Assembly (NCBI GenBank): GCA_016508695.1 | Contig: VNKQ01000009.1 | Span: forward strand, 248,001 to 312,000 | Direction of reading: 5' to 3' | From: Hyphodiscus hymeniophilus | Taxonomy: Eukaryota; Ascomycota; Leotiomycetes; Helotiales; Hyphodiscaceae | Length of the DNA stretch: 64,000 nucleotides | Shown: in pieces, positions 43,566 through 56,337 of the stretch | Layout of the letters: each line of letters starts with the position of its first letter | How positions within the stretch are numbered: the stretch's first letter is position 1 | The notes under the pieces: generated by a model | The model's database searches: none | What the model was told of the DNA's origin: nothing | What the model saw: the letters and a program-made list of their open reading frames with translations, nothing else | Made by a program: the position numbers and the translations under genes

Positions 43566-45850
43566 ATGCCATCATACTTCTACCATTTGAAATTCGAGCT
43601 ATATCCTTATCCTAGACCTCCAGACGAACGCGAATCTAGCACAACGAGTACAAAGGGCAGAGTGAAGGCAGAAACGGCTTGGGTTCCACCACCTGGGAGT
43701 GATATCTTCCAGACGAGAGACTGGCCTCAACATCAGCGCATCAGGCAGGAGGACGAGACGGGCACACAACTTGATAGGAAAGAGTACGAATACTTGATTG
43801 GGAGAAGCAGGCAAGGGCTGAACGACGCCGCTGCTACTGCAAACCGCAGGACAGTGATTGACTGCGGAAATTCACCTGGATCAACAACGAATGCTAGCAA
43901 AGACAATTCTCCAGATACCTCAATTCCTGTACATGTATCCACACCAACATCCGACCTCTGTCTTCTGGATTCGTTGCTTGTGGCAAGAGACCAGCACATT
44001 GCGGCTCAGGACTACAGATTTGGACAGCTACGGGTGGAAAGCGTTGATATCGTCGAGATGGATGATAATAGCGAACGTCCTGGAGTCAGAAGGGGGAAAA
44101 GTATCATAAACACAGCAGATGGCATGAGTGCGGGACTGGCGGCGAACGACAGCCCAGTCCGAGTTACTCGAGGCAGATTCGAGCAACTGGAAGGGAAGAA
44201 CACAGAGGCTGGATGGGGCATCGTACATCTATATCGAGATGGGGAGGAGACTCCTGAGTTAAATGGTTCTGCGGATCAGTCTTACAGCACTATTGCTAGT
44301 GCTGCTTTGGCAGAAGGGGATGAAGAAAAGGGCAAGGCGGAGGAGCTGGCAGAAGATTGTACCACACTTTGTGTACCTGCTGTTCCAACGTACCTCACTT
44401 ACAACGACTTTCTGGGCTTCGCAGGAAAGAAAGCTATCGAGGAAATCAGCCATTTCAGAATGGTGATGACTGGACGAAGCAACAGATATATGGTCCTCAT
44501 GAAGTTCCGTTCTAGCAAAGCAGCGAGAAGATGGCAAGCAGAATACGATGGAAAGCTATTCATCGAGATGGAGGTTCGTTCCCTTCTTCTTCTAACCAAA
44601 CTCAAACTGACACCAAATAGCCAGAAACCTGCCATGTTCTCTTCGTGAAAAGCATAACGCTCCAAGCACCCACAACGTCCTTTCCCGAACTCTCTCCTCA
44701 CGACCCTTTCACACCCTCCACACATCTAAAGCCTTTCCCGCCACCAACGCATTCTCTCGTTGAATTACCGACCTGCCCCGTCTGCCTCGAGCGTATGGAT
44801 GATACAACGGGCCTTCTCACAATTCTCTGCCAGCACCTCTTCCATTGCGCCTGTCTACAAAAGTGGCGTGGGCGCGGCTGTCCCGTCTGCCGCTTTCCCA
44901 ATTCCCCTCTTACGCTTCCTACCCAATCTCCCTACGATCCTGATTATGAGCCCCCCTTTGGTGTAGGAGATGCCTCGCTATGCTCCGTCTGCGATTGCAC
45001 GGAAGATCTGTGGATCTGTCTCATATGTGGTAAGACGGGCTGTGGAAGGTATAGAGGTGGACATGCGAAAGATCATTGGAAAGAGTCGGCGCATAATTTC
45101 GCTCTCGAGATCGAAACGCAGCATGTGTGGGATTATGCGGAGGATGCATGGGTTCATCGCCTCATCCGTGAGAAAGGAGACAGCAAACTCATCGAACTCC
45201 CTAGCTCACGATCTGGTCTTGGGAGGATGGGTAGTGGTGGGCATGGGCACGGAGAGAGGGAAATGGTGCCGATTGAGAAACTGGAGCATATTGGGTTGGA
45301 ATACACACACCTCCTTACCAGCCAACTGGAGTCTCAGAGAGTATATTTCGAGGAACTAGTCGGCAAAGCAGTCGCCAAAGCTAGCGCTGCCAGTTCAGCT
45401 GCTTCGAGCGCTTCTCACCGTGCCGAAGAAGCTATTTCCCAACTCAATGACCTGCAGCTTGCGCACAACCATCTCAAAGACGAAGTCGTGGTTAATCTCG
45501 AGAAGGACTTAGCGAGGGAAAAGAAACGCGCCGAGAAGTCCGCCGAGCTAGCTCGTGGATTCGGACGAAGTCTTACAGAAGAGAAAGAGGTCAACCGGGG
45601 TCTTCTGCAACGGATCGATCACGTCAACGGCAGTATGGCCGCCATCTCCAAGGAGATGACGGCGCTGAGAGAGGAGAACGCGGACCTCAAAGAGCAGAAT
45701 CGAGATCTGCTGTTCAGTATCACGGCCAGTTCTAAGATACAGGATATGCAGGAGCATGGTGGCGAGCTGGAGGAGGGTGAGATTGAGGCTGGGACGTTGA
45801 GTCTGCCGCCTGAGAAGAAGGGGAGAGGCAAAGGGAAGGCGAAGAAATGA
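43566..45850 (+). CDS. ETP1: BRAP2/Etp1-type RING and UBP zinc-finger E3 ligase
   Basis: Homologue of mammalian BRAP (IMP) and yeast Etp1. Exons are 43566-44573 and 44621-45850, giving 745 aa. The intron has an uncommon GTTCGT donor, supported because it joins FIEME to PETCHVLFVKS. Domain order: an RRM-like BRAP2 domain (about 270-350, TYLTYNDFLGFAG, MVLMKFRSSKAARRW), RING-H2 (about 385-425, CPVCLERMDD...CQHLFHCACLQKW...CPVC), a UBP-type ubiquitin-binding zinc finger (about 455-520, CSVCDCTEDLWICLICGKTGC...HAKDHWKESAHNFALE), then a long coiled coil and a Lys-rich end. The acidic-Ser N-terminal region is lineage-variable. It lies one gene from polyubiquitin, probably by coincidence. Confidence 0.96.
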
Positions 45851-46705
45851 CTTGTCTTTTCATCTCGCATGAGGATGGCATAGTGATGGGCAACGGATAT
45901 GGATAAGCGGGTACGGTAGCGGGAAGCGGGTATGCATGGATGGGTGCATGGGCATGGCAGATGGGCGCTCCGGGAATCAAGCATAGCATAGTTTTGCGCG
46001 GATGGGAATACCCACGGGCGACGGCGTTATGAATCAAGTCAATCATTGCTTATGGTAAATTTACATTGCCGAGAAGGTCTGCTGCGTTGACAGAGCTGGA
46101 GTTGTTCTGCTTAGTTGGATAGTGAGGTCGGTATGCGCAGCTCGGATGAGAAGCGAGCAGATTATCATGAACGCACTTTTCCTCTGCTTGGACAACCTGA
46201 AGCGCTCGTTACTCATAGGTTCTAGAATGTTGCTAAGGACCATTGCTCCTGTATCTTGTTGCACATCTACTATCTCAACGAATTGATTTCTTGACATCAA
46301 TAGAACCCCGTTCGATTCTTTATTACCGTAGCCGATTTTTCACAGACGACGGCGTAGAGCGGAGGTAATTGCTTAATAACGTGAATCCCCCTCCGTCTTG
46401 CACCTAAATTTAGGGGACGCTAGATTTATGGCAAGAGTAAGCCGGATGGAAAACATGATGCTCTGCTTTTTATTGTCCGATCACACAGAGCGTGAAGAGC
46501 GATATGGAGCCTGGGCTTGAGATTTACGGGTATAAAGAGAGCTACAAGAAAGGCAGAGGGAGAGGGAGAAGCAACTAGAGATAAAGGGAGTAGAGACACG
46601 GGTGATAAAAATAGGTAAAATACTAAATGGGTTTTAAACCTATAGAATGAGGCTTCGAGGTAGGGAATAGGTAAGGAAAGATGCTGCTAATGCTCTTCGC
46701 TCTCA
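45851..46705. other. Convergent intergenic region
   Basis: 855 bp between the stops of ETP1 (+) and a small membrane protein (-). No gene was recognised. A purine-rich GGGAGAG tract lies near 46555-46600. Confidence 0.4.
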
Positions 46706-47365
46706 TCAAACGCGGCTTCCTTCCCCTTCCACGTCTCGGTTCCCCTCCCGAATCCTATTTCCCCCCGGGCCGTACGAGGAGGCTAAAACTCGGTGCGAAA
46801 CGAGAGTACCCACCGCAGCTAAGACGACAGACCATGCCAGATAGCCTTTGACATGCAGGCAAAACCCTTCGCTCCGAATAGCTGCCACGACCACGCCTAG
46901 TGCGGCGCCTCCTGAGAGTATATGGTCGTGGTACCGAGATGTGTGGCGCGACTGGCGGAGGAGGGTTATTCTCCAGGCCAAGCAGATACAGGCGCCGAAG
47001 AAGAGGGCAGGAGGAGGGTCTGAGATGAGTTGGAGGATGGTCGATGATGCTCGCTGCTGTTGATGGGGCTAGATCAGTACGAGTGTGTGGACTAGAGAGG
47101 AAGTCCTTACCACCGCTCTCTCAAAGGCTTCGTTCCTTGGCAGTTTCCGCAGCGCTTCCCCTAGTTTGTCTCCTACTACCCATCTGCGAGCCCAATATGG
47201 CCGCGAGAAAATATCCTGCAAGTACTCTGTTGCAGTGCGGTCGGTGCTCCAGGATGGAGGAGCGTGATGGGTGGGATCGTACATTTGTATGATCCTCGCA
47301 GATATTAGCAAGGCTACAAGCTGCACCGCGTCTTCAGATATGGTCGATGAATTCTTGCGTGCCAT
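46706..47365 (-). CDS. Small membrane protein of unknown function
   Basis: Two exons, 47365-47111 and 47056-46706 (54-bp intron, donor GTAAGG), give 201 aa. The exon-2 start is an ACAGCAG tandem acceptor, so two isoforms differing by one Gln are possible. The N-terminal half is soluble-looking (MARKNSSTISEDAVQLVALLI, DIFSRPYWARRWVVGDKLG). The C-terminal half has at least two hydrophobic segments (LFFGACICLAWRITLL, GYLAWSVVLAAVGTLVSH). I do not recognise the family; a PEX11-like fold was considered only loosely. The frame extends upstream to 47482, but the ATG at 47365 looks best. Confidence 0.7.
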
Positions 47366-47841
47366 ATCTTTCCTTCGGTTTCGGTGATTTGGGTGATCAT
47401 TCTGTTTTAAAGACAGACATTTCTGGGTCCCTTGAGGCCCTCGATGCTGCTCTGGACACTGTGCGCTTGGGCATATAGACATCTAGTGATGTGGCTATAA
47501 CCAATATGAATACCGACCCGTTAAGAAGTCCGGACGATGGATGCGCTATATCGACGGCTTTGTTGCTGTAGTTGCTCGTTGATGTACCACGGACGTTCGT
47601 TGCCCAAGACTGCGTCTTGAGGCTCTGCTAGGCGGTTCGCAATCTGCCTCATGACTCGATAGGCGTACTAGATTTCGGTTCTTAAAGCCCAACGAACTGT
47701 GGCCGGCCTTCGAGTACCATCATCCCACCGCAACCCGATCCCGCTTCACCCTCTGGATATCTTCCAGAGTCTCCTTGTTGCAACCGACTTTGCGTATTTT
47801 CTATCTTTGCTCGCACTGTCATGCCGTCAAGCCATCCCGCA
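47366..47841. other. Divergent promoter
   Basis: 476 bp between divergent starts. Nothing specific was seen. Confidence 0.4.
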
Positions 47842-50800
47842 ATGGAGCAGCAGCAATCAGATCCACGTAAGAGCCTCTTACAATAGGGAACTTTACAGTA
47901 CTGAATTATCATTGCAGCCCGGAGTATTCACGAGTCTTGGATTAAACATCAAAGAAATATCGCCAAGACGACGCAATCTTTTGCTTGTGCATACTGTCCG
48001 GATCGAAGAATCTCCACCACTGCCGATGAACTCTGGAACCATGCTATTCAGGAGCATCGATTCAGCCTCCCTGTGGATGGAAAAGGATTAGATAGTTTTA
48101 GGCAGAAGTATGAGCTTGAATCTGCATTGAAAAGGTGAGACAAATAATACCATCCATGATAGTGATGGTGTAAGGCGTATAGAAGGAGCTTATTCTAAAG
48201 TCGTGTTAGGACCCGCAAAGAAGACTCCTACAGAAGGCCAGTCTACAACGAAGTCGCAACGGCTGGCCCTGCGCCGCCACCACCTTTGGCACGAAAGCGA
48301 ACTCTATCCAATCCGATTAAGGTTGCTCCCTCTCGATCCCGATCCCGATCCCTATCACATCAGAAAACATTGAATCTTCAAGGAACGTTGAGTGACACTC
48401 ATGATGTCCCAATGCGAGATGGTATGGATGATTCGACCGACGGCATGGAGCAACCACGAAAACGAGCAGCTATTGGAGATGGAATATTGGATGGCTCTGC
48501 GAGTCCTATACCTTTCCGTGACTCTCCCTCACCTCCTCCAAGGCGAAGTAAAGCCAGACCTACATCTGCGCCAAACAGTAGTTCATCCGAAACTGCGATG
48601 CAGAGACGTCTCGTTTTTAAGAAAACCCTATGGAGTCCTGACCAGGAGTCTATATCGACCTGGCATGATGCATATAATATCGCAAGTATACAGGCTCGAA
48701 AGTCCAGGCTTCAAGCTTTCCAAGCGAAGACTCGGATGCCATCCGAGCGGGCCTCACACCGTCTATATTCCCACGAAAGCTCACAAGGTCCAAATCCTGC
48801 GAACATAGTCGACAGATCTATCATCCAAGCGGATCTTACATCACAAAAGGAGGAATCATATGATATTGTCATGCAGCCCGAGACGCGAACTATATCGCAG
48901 GAGCAGTTGGTCGCTGAAGTCAAGGGAATTTACGCTGGGCTTGTCATGGTTGAGGCCAAGTGCATCGAGGTTGATAACGAACAGGCAGGACTTACTTCAG
49001 AGGATGCAGAGGCTCAACCAAAGTTAAACAACGAACAATGGCGAGCGCTAATTGCTTTGCACCGAACGTTGCTTCACGAACACCACGATTTCTTCCTCGC
49101 ATCAGAACACCCCTCGGCTAGCCCAGCTCTTCGAAGGCTAGCTTCCAAATATGCTATGCCAGCAAGAAGGTGGCGTCATGGTATACACTGTTTCCTGGCG
49201 CTACTCCGACACAAACTGCCAGTATCTTCGGACCACATGCTAGCATTCATTTTCCTTGCCTACTCGACGATGGCTTTGCTAAATGAGACTATACCCGCAA
49301 TTGAAGATACCTGGATCAAGTGTCTCGGGGACCCGAGACAATATAGATTGGGTTTGGAAGACGGCGATATCAGGGATAGAGAAGTCTGGACAGGTATCGC
49401 CCGACACTGGTATTCGAAAGCTTCCGACAAAGCACCGACTATGGGTCGATTATACCACTACATGGCCGGTTTTGCACGGCCAGACTATCTTCAGCAACTC
49501 TGTTACTGTTCGAAGTCGCTCTCGGTCAAAACTCTATGTACCTCTGCTAAGGAATCGATCCTCACACTACTCGACCAAGGACAGCATCAACTACTACTGC
49601 TAGATACGGCAATAACCTTGAAAACCCAAGAACTTCTGGTTACCTGTAGAAGGATTAATCGTTTCAATGCGCTAATGGTCAAATACATCTGCCCAGGATT
49701 TACTTATTCTGGATTTGCTTCTTGGTTGCCTCGCCATTCTCCGTCGTCTTATACCTCCCCTCTTAAGTATCTCTTAGAGCATGGTACTACGCACGGTTTC
49801 GAGCGCCACCGCCAATGCAGCGACTCAATCTCGAGAGGGAAACTCCATTTTCCCTACAATAAGACTGCGGTTTTGTTCCATCATTCGTTCCTGACTGACA
49901 GCAATGACCCAGAGCTTTGGCCTTGCTTCCAGCCGCCGGAAACTCGTGCCTTGAAGACGTGTATACATGATTGTTCTGGCTCACATGGCTTCCGCTATTT
50001 TGACGAGAACGAGTCCCCAACATTTCATCCCATGCACCATACTCAGAGTAATTCTGGTTCCTCAGATTCATCAGCTCGCCTCAAAATACCCAACAACCCA
50101 TCTACTTCTCATTACATCACACAACGTGCATCCTCGGATGGCACGACCCTGCAGAATGCCCTCAATGTACTTGAGATTATCGGTAGCATGGCGTCTCATA
50201 TCTCAAGGCTTCTGAGTTGGAAAACGTTGCTATTTCTCGTCCCAATTCAAGTCGTCGAAGCAAGGTCATTTGACCGCACCAGTCGTCCCAATAGTCAAGA
50301 AGAGTCGGAAGTCACTGTTTGGAAAGAGTCAGCAGTGAGTAATGTTATACCTTTGCTGCAGGCTCTCACTTGGTGTGCTGCTCTCTTTGTAGTGTCTCGG
50401 GCAATACTAAGAAACAGAGCTTCTGTCTCTCAGCAAAGGCAGCGTCAATCTAGAGATGGACTAGAAGACCCAAGTGATGATCCACCGCATGGAGAACCAG
50501 AGGAATCTACCACTTTAGCTATATTTATGATTGCTTCCATATGTGGTACCATCTACATTGGATCGGACGAGAATCTCCCGAAGCTTGTGCTCGTGCCCGT
50601 CTGTACTTTCAGTGGTTGGTTGATCTCTCAGTATTACCACAACAGGTTTGCGCGCCTTCATCAGGGGGCCGGTCCTGCTACAGCGACCATTATTGGCGGC
50701 ACCGTCGAAATCTGCGAACGCGAGCAGGCCCAGCAACATTCACAGCGAACGATTGCAAGGCAGCCGAGAGCATTACGAAGCGTGGGAACCCCACACCAGA

Positions 50801-50871
50801 CTACCAAGTATGGACTTCTGATAGATAATGGCAAAGCTGTTGGGCTTGAGAGAAAGCGCCTGAAGGAGTAG
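47842..50871 (+). CDS. Est1-like DNA/RNA-binding domain protein with C-terminal membrane helices
   Basis: Three exons: 47842-47866, 47918-48134 and 48210-50871 (introns 51 and 75 bp), giving 967 aa. The tiny first exon and the second give PRSIHESWIKHQRNIAKTTQ followed by CAYC-x14-HAIQEH, a C2H2-like zinc motif. A Ser/Arg-rich linker follows. Around residues 320-480 lies the fungal Est1-type TPR/DNA-RNA-binding block (HEHHDFFLASEHPSASPALR, YAMPARRWRHGIHCFLALLR, VWTGIARHWYSKASDKAPT, GRLYHYMAGFARPDYLQQL). After a poorly conserved stretch, hydrophobic segments are seen near residues 744-765, 793-816, 850-867 and 869-891. Est1 relatives act in telomerase recruitment or mRNA decay, but this fungal branch is expanded and uncharacterised, so the role is unknown. 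Confidence 0.8.
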
Positions 50872-51330
50872 CTCCGGTGGGCAGAATATCACAACGAACA
50901 TGCCCCACAACCTTGGCCGCATGTCTAAAGATTTGGATCTAGCGATTGGGCCTACAGCGGGAGGGAGTACAGCGGTCCTTACTACGTCGTTGTGGTATAT
51001 ACGTTAAGGATACGTAGCTAGTGTCTACAGATACCCTTTCCAACTTTACCTTCCACTAGGTCTTCATTAGTGGCAAGCTATACTTGAAGGTACATGGATG
51101 CCCGTTCATCGCTCTTGATATAATAGATCAATCAACAGCAAATAAATTACGTCAAAGACAGTAATTCTTTATTCCAGACCCGACTCCGCCTGACTTTTCC
51201 CCACACATGATTCCTTCAGCTTGCGAGATTAGTAGTGAATACGACCCCGTGAGGAAATAGGTGCTTTCGATTTGTCTACGCTCTGTTAAAATGAGGGAAA
51301 TGTTCAACATGTCCAATTCATCTATTCCCT
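50872..51330. other. Convergent intergenic region
   Basis: 459 bp between two stops. Nothing was recognised. Confidence 0.4.
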
Positions 51331-53021
51331 CTACCTATCCTCAAACACCAGTTTACAGGTCTGATCTAGTGGCCGACTCGAAATGATCTGGTCAGACAAT
51401 TCCATCCGGCCTTCCATATCACCCGCAATCCTCGTCCTAAACTTCGAATAGACCTCCTTTAGCAAACATTTCATCTCCGCCATGGCCAGACTGCCATTAT
51501 CAGCGACCACATAACCATTCATCAATGCAAATGGAAGACTTACTGTCGTCCAGTACACCCCCTCGCACCCAGTCCGAACGCGAAGAACAGCCTATTCATC
51601 CCCAAGCTCTTCTCCTCATCCAGCCACCTCTCCGGCGCGAATTCATCTCCGTCCGGATACCCGCCCTCGTTCAATCGATGCACGCTCCAAGCCTGCGCGC
51701 TCACTATCGTCCCGGCAGGGACGAAGTACCCATCGATCGTCCTCCCGCCCTCCGGCACGTGTCGCGGCTGGCTCATGGGGATCGGCGGGAAGAGGCGCAG
51801 GCCCTCTTTCACGACCGCATCTAGGTACGCCAGCTCCTCGAGGCTCCGCCCCTTGCTCTCCGCCATCTCCCGAGCCATCCTCTCCTGCGCGCCCCGGTTC
51901 TCGGGCAGCGAGAGCGCGTGCATCAGGAAACATAACGCGTCGCCCGTCGTGTCGATGCCGGCTGCCATGTGGTCCATGCACTCTGCGGCGATCTGGACAG
52001 GGGAGAAGGACTTGCTGTTCTGGAGCTTGGAGAGGAGGGTTTCCTCGCCTGGGGAGGGCTTCTCGCTGGTTGACAGGACGTAGTGGTTTGAGAGGGGCGA
52101 GGGACGAGCTCGGGTGAGTTTGCCGAGGAGCGAGTGGAGGGAGGGCCAGTAGTATTCTGTGAGATTTTCTGGACGGGTTTAGATATTTGGTTATGGAGGG
52201 GTGGGAGATGGAGAGTCACGTTTGAGGCTGTGGTGGTACGAGAGCTCTCTCATGAGTGTCCTGCCTTCTTCCTCTTCGATTGATTTTGTTCCGTACGGGT
52301 GGAAGAGGTGGTGTGTTACGCAGTCTAGCGCGAAGCAGTGCAGGTATACCTTGAGCTTGTTAGTGGCGTGAAGTGGTACTGGTAGGAGTATGAGCGCTAC
52401 ATAAACATCTATGCTTTTCCCCTTTGCTTCGATACATTTCTTGATGAAAGCATCGGACCTTTCCTGGATGCCGCCTACGACTTGAGGACGCATGATATTC
52501 GTGTTGGCGTACTGGCTTGCAATATACCTTTTCTTCTGACTATGCTACACATACATTCAGCATCTGAAAATTCCCATCACAGTTGAGGAGATATACATAC
52601 ATCCACCTTTCCTAGAGTCGAGAACATTGTCCTAATCACCAACGCGGTCAGTACTACTCTGGATCGCCGCCCACACTTCCCAACCTCACCTAGTTTTGAA
52701 TTGCTTAAAAAGCGAGTAGAACTCCGTCTTGTCATATCCACTCCCCCCAGAAGTGTATATCTCCTTGAGAGCTTCCAACGACGTGAACGACACCTCGTTC
52801 GGACCGAGACGGACCACCGGTCCGAATCTCTGATGCAGCTGATGGATATATGGTCTTCGGTTCGAGGCGAACTCTTGTTTCATCAGCCATAGAGACGTGA
52901 GTCTGGTGTAGCCTGGGCCCGGGACCTTGGCTATGGGAGACCGGAGCCGGCGGAAAAGATAGACAAAGAGCCAGATGGTGGCAGCTGTGAGAGCACAGGC
53001 TGGGTACGGTTGGTAGATCAT
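51331..53021 (-). CDS. Cytochrome P450 monooxygenase
   Basis: Six exons: 53021-52690, 52631-52601, 52544-52401, 52349-52220, 52156-51544 and 51490-51331, with introns of 51-63 bp and consistent phases, giving 469 aa. An N-terminal anchor (ALTAATIWLFVYLFRRL) and proline hinge (KVPGPGY) place it on the ER. The I-helix is AAGIDTTGD, the ExxR motif is KEGLRL, and the heme loop FAFGLGARGCTGRH carries the axial Cys. The exon encoding the heme cysteine ends two residues later. The third intron is 51 bp without stops and is called because it has a CACTAAC branch point and its removal gives IDVYVYLHCFALD. The substrate is unknown and no pathway partners lie beside it. The frame starts from a TTG at 53036; the ATG at 53021 is used. 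Confidence 0.95.
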
Positions 53022-53652
53022 GTTGGGAATCAACAAACCGCAGCTTTCACTGGGGCGCGTATTGACTTCAATTATTATCCGAGCTGCGACGCTGTTGGTG
53101 CGTTTACGGCATGGCCTTCAGTAAACTCTCTTCAAAGTGCGTCTTTGCTCCAGAAAGAAAACTACTTGCGAAAATCAGTGTCCGGAGAGAGACCTGAAGA
53201 GTCACGAGCAATTGCCTTAACCAAGTGTACTATTGCGCAGATAAGTGTTGTACTATTCTATTAATGTAATAAGTTACCATTCGACGTCGACCCAGCAAAA
53301 GTGGGGATGAGACACTAATCCCAAAGGAGTAGCTGGAGGAGAAACCGCTAGGCAATTCTCTTCCTACGTATAGATTCGAGCATGTGAACTCCAGAACTGG
53401 ATCTCTGAAAGAATGATGAAAAACATGCTGGGAATCGAGTTAAGACATCGAAGTTTTTCCTCCAGGGGGCGTAAACGGGTCAAAGATGAATTCCACTAAG
53501 CTCTCAGCGAAAAATCCGCGATTCAGTCCATTCTCATCGCGATGTTTGATTCCAATACGGGATTCCCGTGCTGGGAAAGGGTCAGATCTACCAAGCTGAG
53601 GTCTATACCATAAGGATGATCCGCTCTTGGTAAGGCTATCCAAGCGATACTT
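53022..53652. other. P450 promoter and possible YTH-gene 3' exon material
   Basis: The left 400 bp is intergenic. 53440-53643 on the minus strand is open (RESRIGIKHRDENGLNRGFF...) and could be a terminal exon of the YTH gene after a very short intron (GTATAG...CAG, 53609-53572), but this could not be confirmed. Confidence 0.35.
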
Positions 53653-56337
53653 TTATCGCACCATAATCCCACGGGCAAACATATCCCCATCAGGAGTATG
53701 AACTCCGGCTCCCCCACGGGAGTAAGGCATAAGTTTCGCAACCCATGCCTCACGAGGATGAGATGATTTTAACTTTAAGGTTAAGGGTGTCTTCTGGGAA
53801 GGACAGAGGGTAAGAGAGCGAAGAGATGAGAGGGGACGGAGATGAAGATGAGGATGAGATGAAAGACTTACGCAGCCCTGGAAGGCGCGGCTCTTGCTGA
53901 TGGAGAAGATGAGGATAACGTTCTTACAGCTCTCAAATGCTTCTTTGAAGACGGGGCCGTTTTGGACTTGGGTTGTCCAGATCCCGTCCTCGATGCAGCG
54001 GATTACGTCTTCCTCGTTGAAGGACTCTACGATGAAGTACCTGGTTTCTGCTTCAGTCAACATATGAGAACTCACAAGATTCAGAGGGATGCTGCGCTAG
54101 GAGGCATCATGTTTGAGAACTTCCTTGTTGGGAGTCTATCATCATCTCAATCCGACGTTCTATTTCATTATCGTACAAACACAACAGGTCTCATGACATA
54201 AACAAAAAGGACGATGAGAGGAAAGGCAGTATCACTGACCACCTTTGCCACCTCGATCAAAACCTCTTGTATCCTTATATGGCTTGCCGTTTGCGATTTT
54301 GTCGCCAAACGCACCTGGATCAACTCTGGGTTCTGTATGGCTTTGGATGTCACCACGTCCTCTGCCTCCACCACGACCGCGACCTCGATAACTAGGGTCA
54401 TATGCACGACCTCTGTATCCACCTCGAACCACAAATTGACCACGCTCTCTTGAATCTGAGCGGTCTCGGCCACGATCCTCCCACTCATCTCGATCACGCA
54501 TACGAAGGCCGTCTCCTGCATCATAGCCTCGGGATCGAGGCGTTGGTCGGCTTTCATATGCTTTCCTGAACGGTGATATATCCCGCTCGCGACTGCTGCC
54601 TCGCCCACGAACACCGCGATCTTCTTCATAACGAGGACGAGAAGAACCTCTAATTTTGGGTCGATCATCAGTGGAGTGACGGCGAGAGGGCCCATGACTG
54701 CTAGATCGAGGGCAACCAAAGTCATCGTCTTCTTGTTTAATTCTTGAGCCTCGACCATTAGTACGCGCAAATTTTGCATTGCTTTCTTCGCGGGTTTCTT
54801 GCGTTTCGCTATGAGCGCGCTTGTTAGAAACACCACGCTCATGCTGAGTGTCTTGAGGCGCAATTGTAGGCTTCGATAGGGGTACCGCTCGATCTCCTGC
54901 TGTGTTAGGAATTTGTGGTCGTAGCATTATCGAAGATGTGGCTGGAATTCCGCTAACTGCTTGAGCACCACCGCGCTCTTCAGCTTCCATCTCGGCCAGG
55001 AGTGCGTTTCTTTGGGCATCTAGAGCTGCAATAGCACGTCGACGATTTAGAATCTTCATTCGGTATGGCTCATTGTGATAACCAGTGATCTCCAGCCATT
55101 CTTTCAAATCATCATCATGTGGAAGGATCTCTTCAAGACTTGGTGGCTTGGGTTCTGAATATGGCTTGCTCGCAATTTTGTCGCTTCTAACCTCCGATCT
55201 ATGATCATCATCATCATCATCACGCTCACCTTGGCGTTGACGAGGCGATCTAATTGATTCGGAAGGGTACGGTCTTCGTTCATCTGTGTGGTTTGTGGCT
55301 CTTCTATCCTGTCTCGGATCATTTTCAATACGACGACCTTGAAAACCGGGTCGTTGTGGTTTCGATGCTTGCTCGTCTCGTGGGTTGCGAGGCGCCGGGT
55401 CTTTTTGATTGATGGCTTGGGCGATCGGCTCTGCCGATGGCAACGCTTTCATAATTGCTCGGTCTTCGAATATTTCTCCTTCTGACATAGACCCACTGCT
55501 GGCATGCTTGCGTTCAGTATTCTTCGTATTGATCCCATTTTCAACCACTCTGACGATATGAGGCTTTGTTACTTTCGTAGGGCTTCCTGACGAAAGTACT
55601 TGCGACTTCGCAGCGTCTGCGGGGATTGTTAAGGGTCTTTGTAATTGGATTTTTATGTTGTCGTTCGCATCTTTCATTTGTGTGTCTTTTGTTGTGTTTT
55701 GGTTTGCGAATTCAGATATAAGCTCATTGAGATCAGAGGTCTCCGTTGTCGTGGCTGGCGTTTGTGGAGACCCATGTAATGAGCTTGATGCATCTTCACC
55801 ATTGGGTTGAGGTCTTCCTGCCCGGCTTGTCATGCTTGTAGGAGGTGTAGGCGAAGAAGCTCTTCCCCTCTGCTTCAGCAGCTGCGCCTTCAGTTCTGCC
55901 GCTCTGCTATTCATATTGATCGTCGGCCGCAAGGGGATGGGGTAATTGGTAGCAGGCAAGTTGTTGAAATGAGGTGGCGAGATCTAGGCGGATAATCTTT
56001 GTTTAGCAATACATACTTGGCCTGGCTGCGTATTATGGCTGCTGCGCGAAACCTCAAATGACAATAGTGAGGGAGGATAGGAAGACCTTACTTGGGCGTT
56101 TGTGGGGTTGACGAATTGATTCTGTGCGAATGCCGCTTCATTATAGAGTCCGATGTCTGGCTGAAAGTCACCATTCATGAGATCCTCGCCATTTGCACCT
56201 TCTGATTGCATCGTCTTTGGCTGGAGGGGAAGCTGAGAGAAATATTGCTGTGCTGGAAGACCTCTAAAAGGCGAAGATGAATAACCATCTTGATGAAAGT
56301 TGTTTCCATTATTTTCGAATCCATTATTAGGCCACAT
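53653..56337 (-). CDS. YTH-domain RNA-binding protein (m6A reader type)
   Basis: Exons 56337-56092, 55983-54240 and 54047-53872 are firm (introns 108 and 192 bp, donors GTAAGG and GTCAGT). The first two encode about 660 disordered residues: Asn/Gln-rich at the start, an acidic run of Asp (GAT microsatellite at about 55200), a short folded-looking block LEEILPHDDDLKEWLEITGYHNEPYRMK (about 310-335), then Arg/Gly/Ser-rich RGG repeats (YRGRGRGGGRGRG). The third exon is the first half of a YTH domain: TRYFIVESFNEEDV, the m6A-cage Trp in EDGIWTTQVQNG, and NVILIFSISKSRAFQGC. After the GTAAGT donor at 53871 the second half is not readable in a single frame; the simplest splice stops at 53653. The C-terminus is therefore uncertain: extra short introns, base errors or real truncation. 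Confidence 0.85.
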
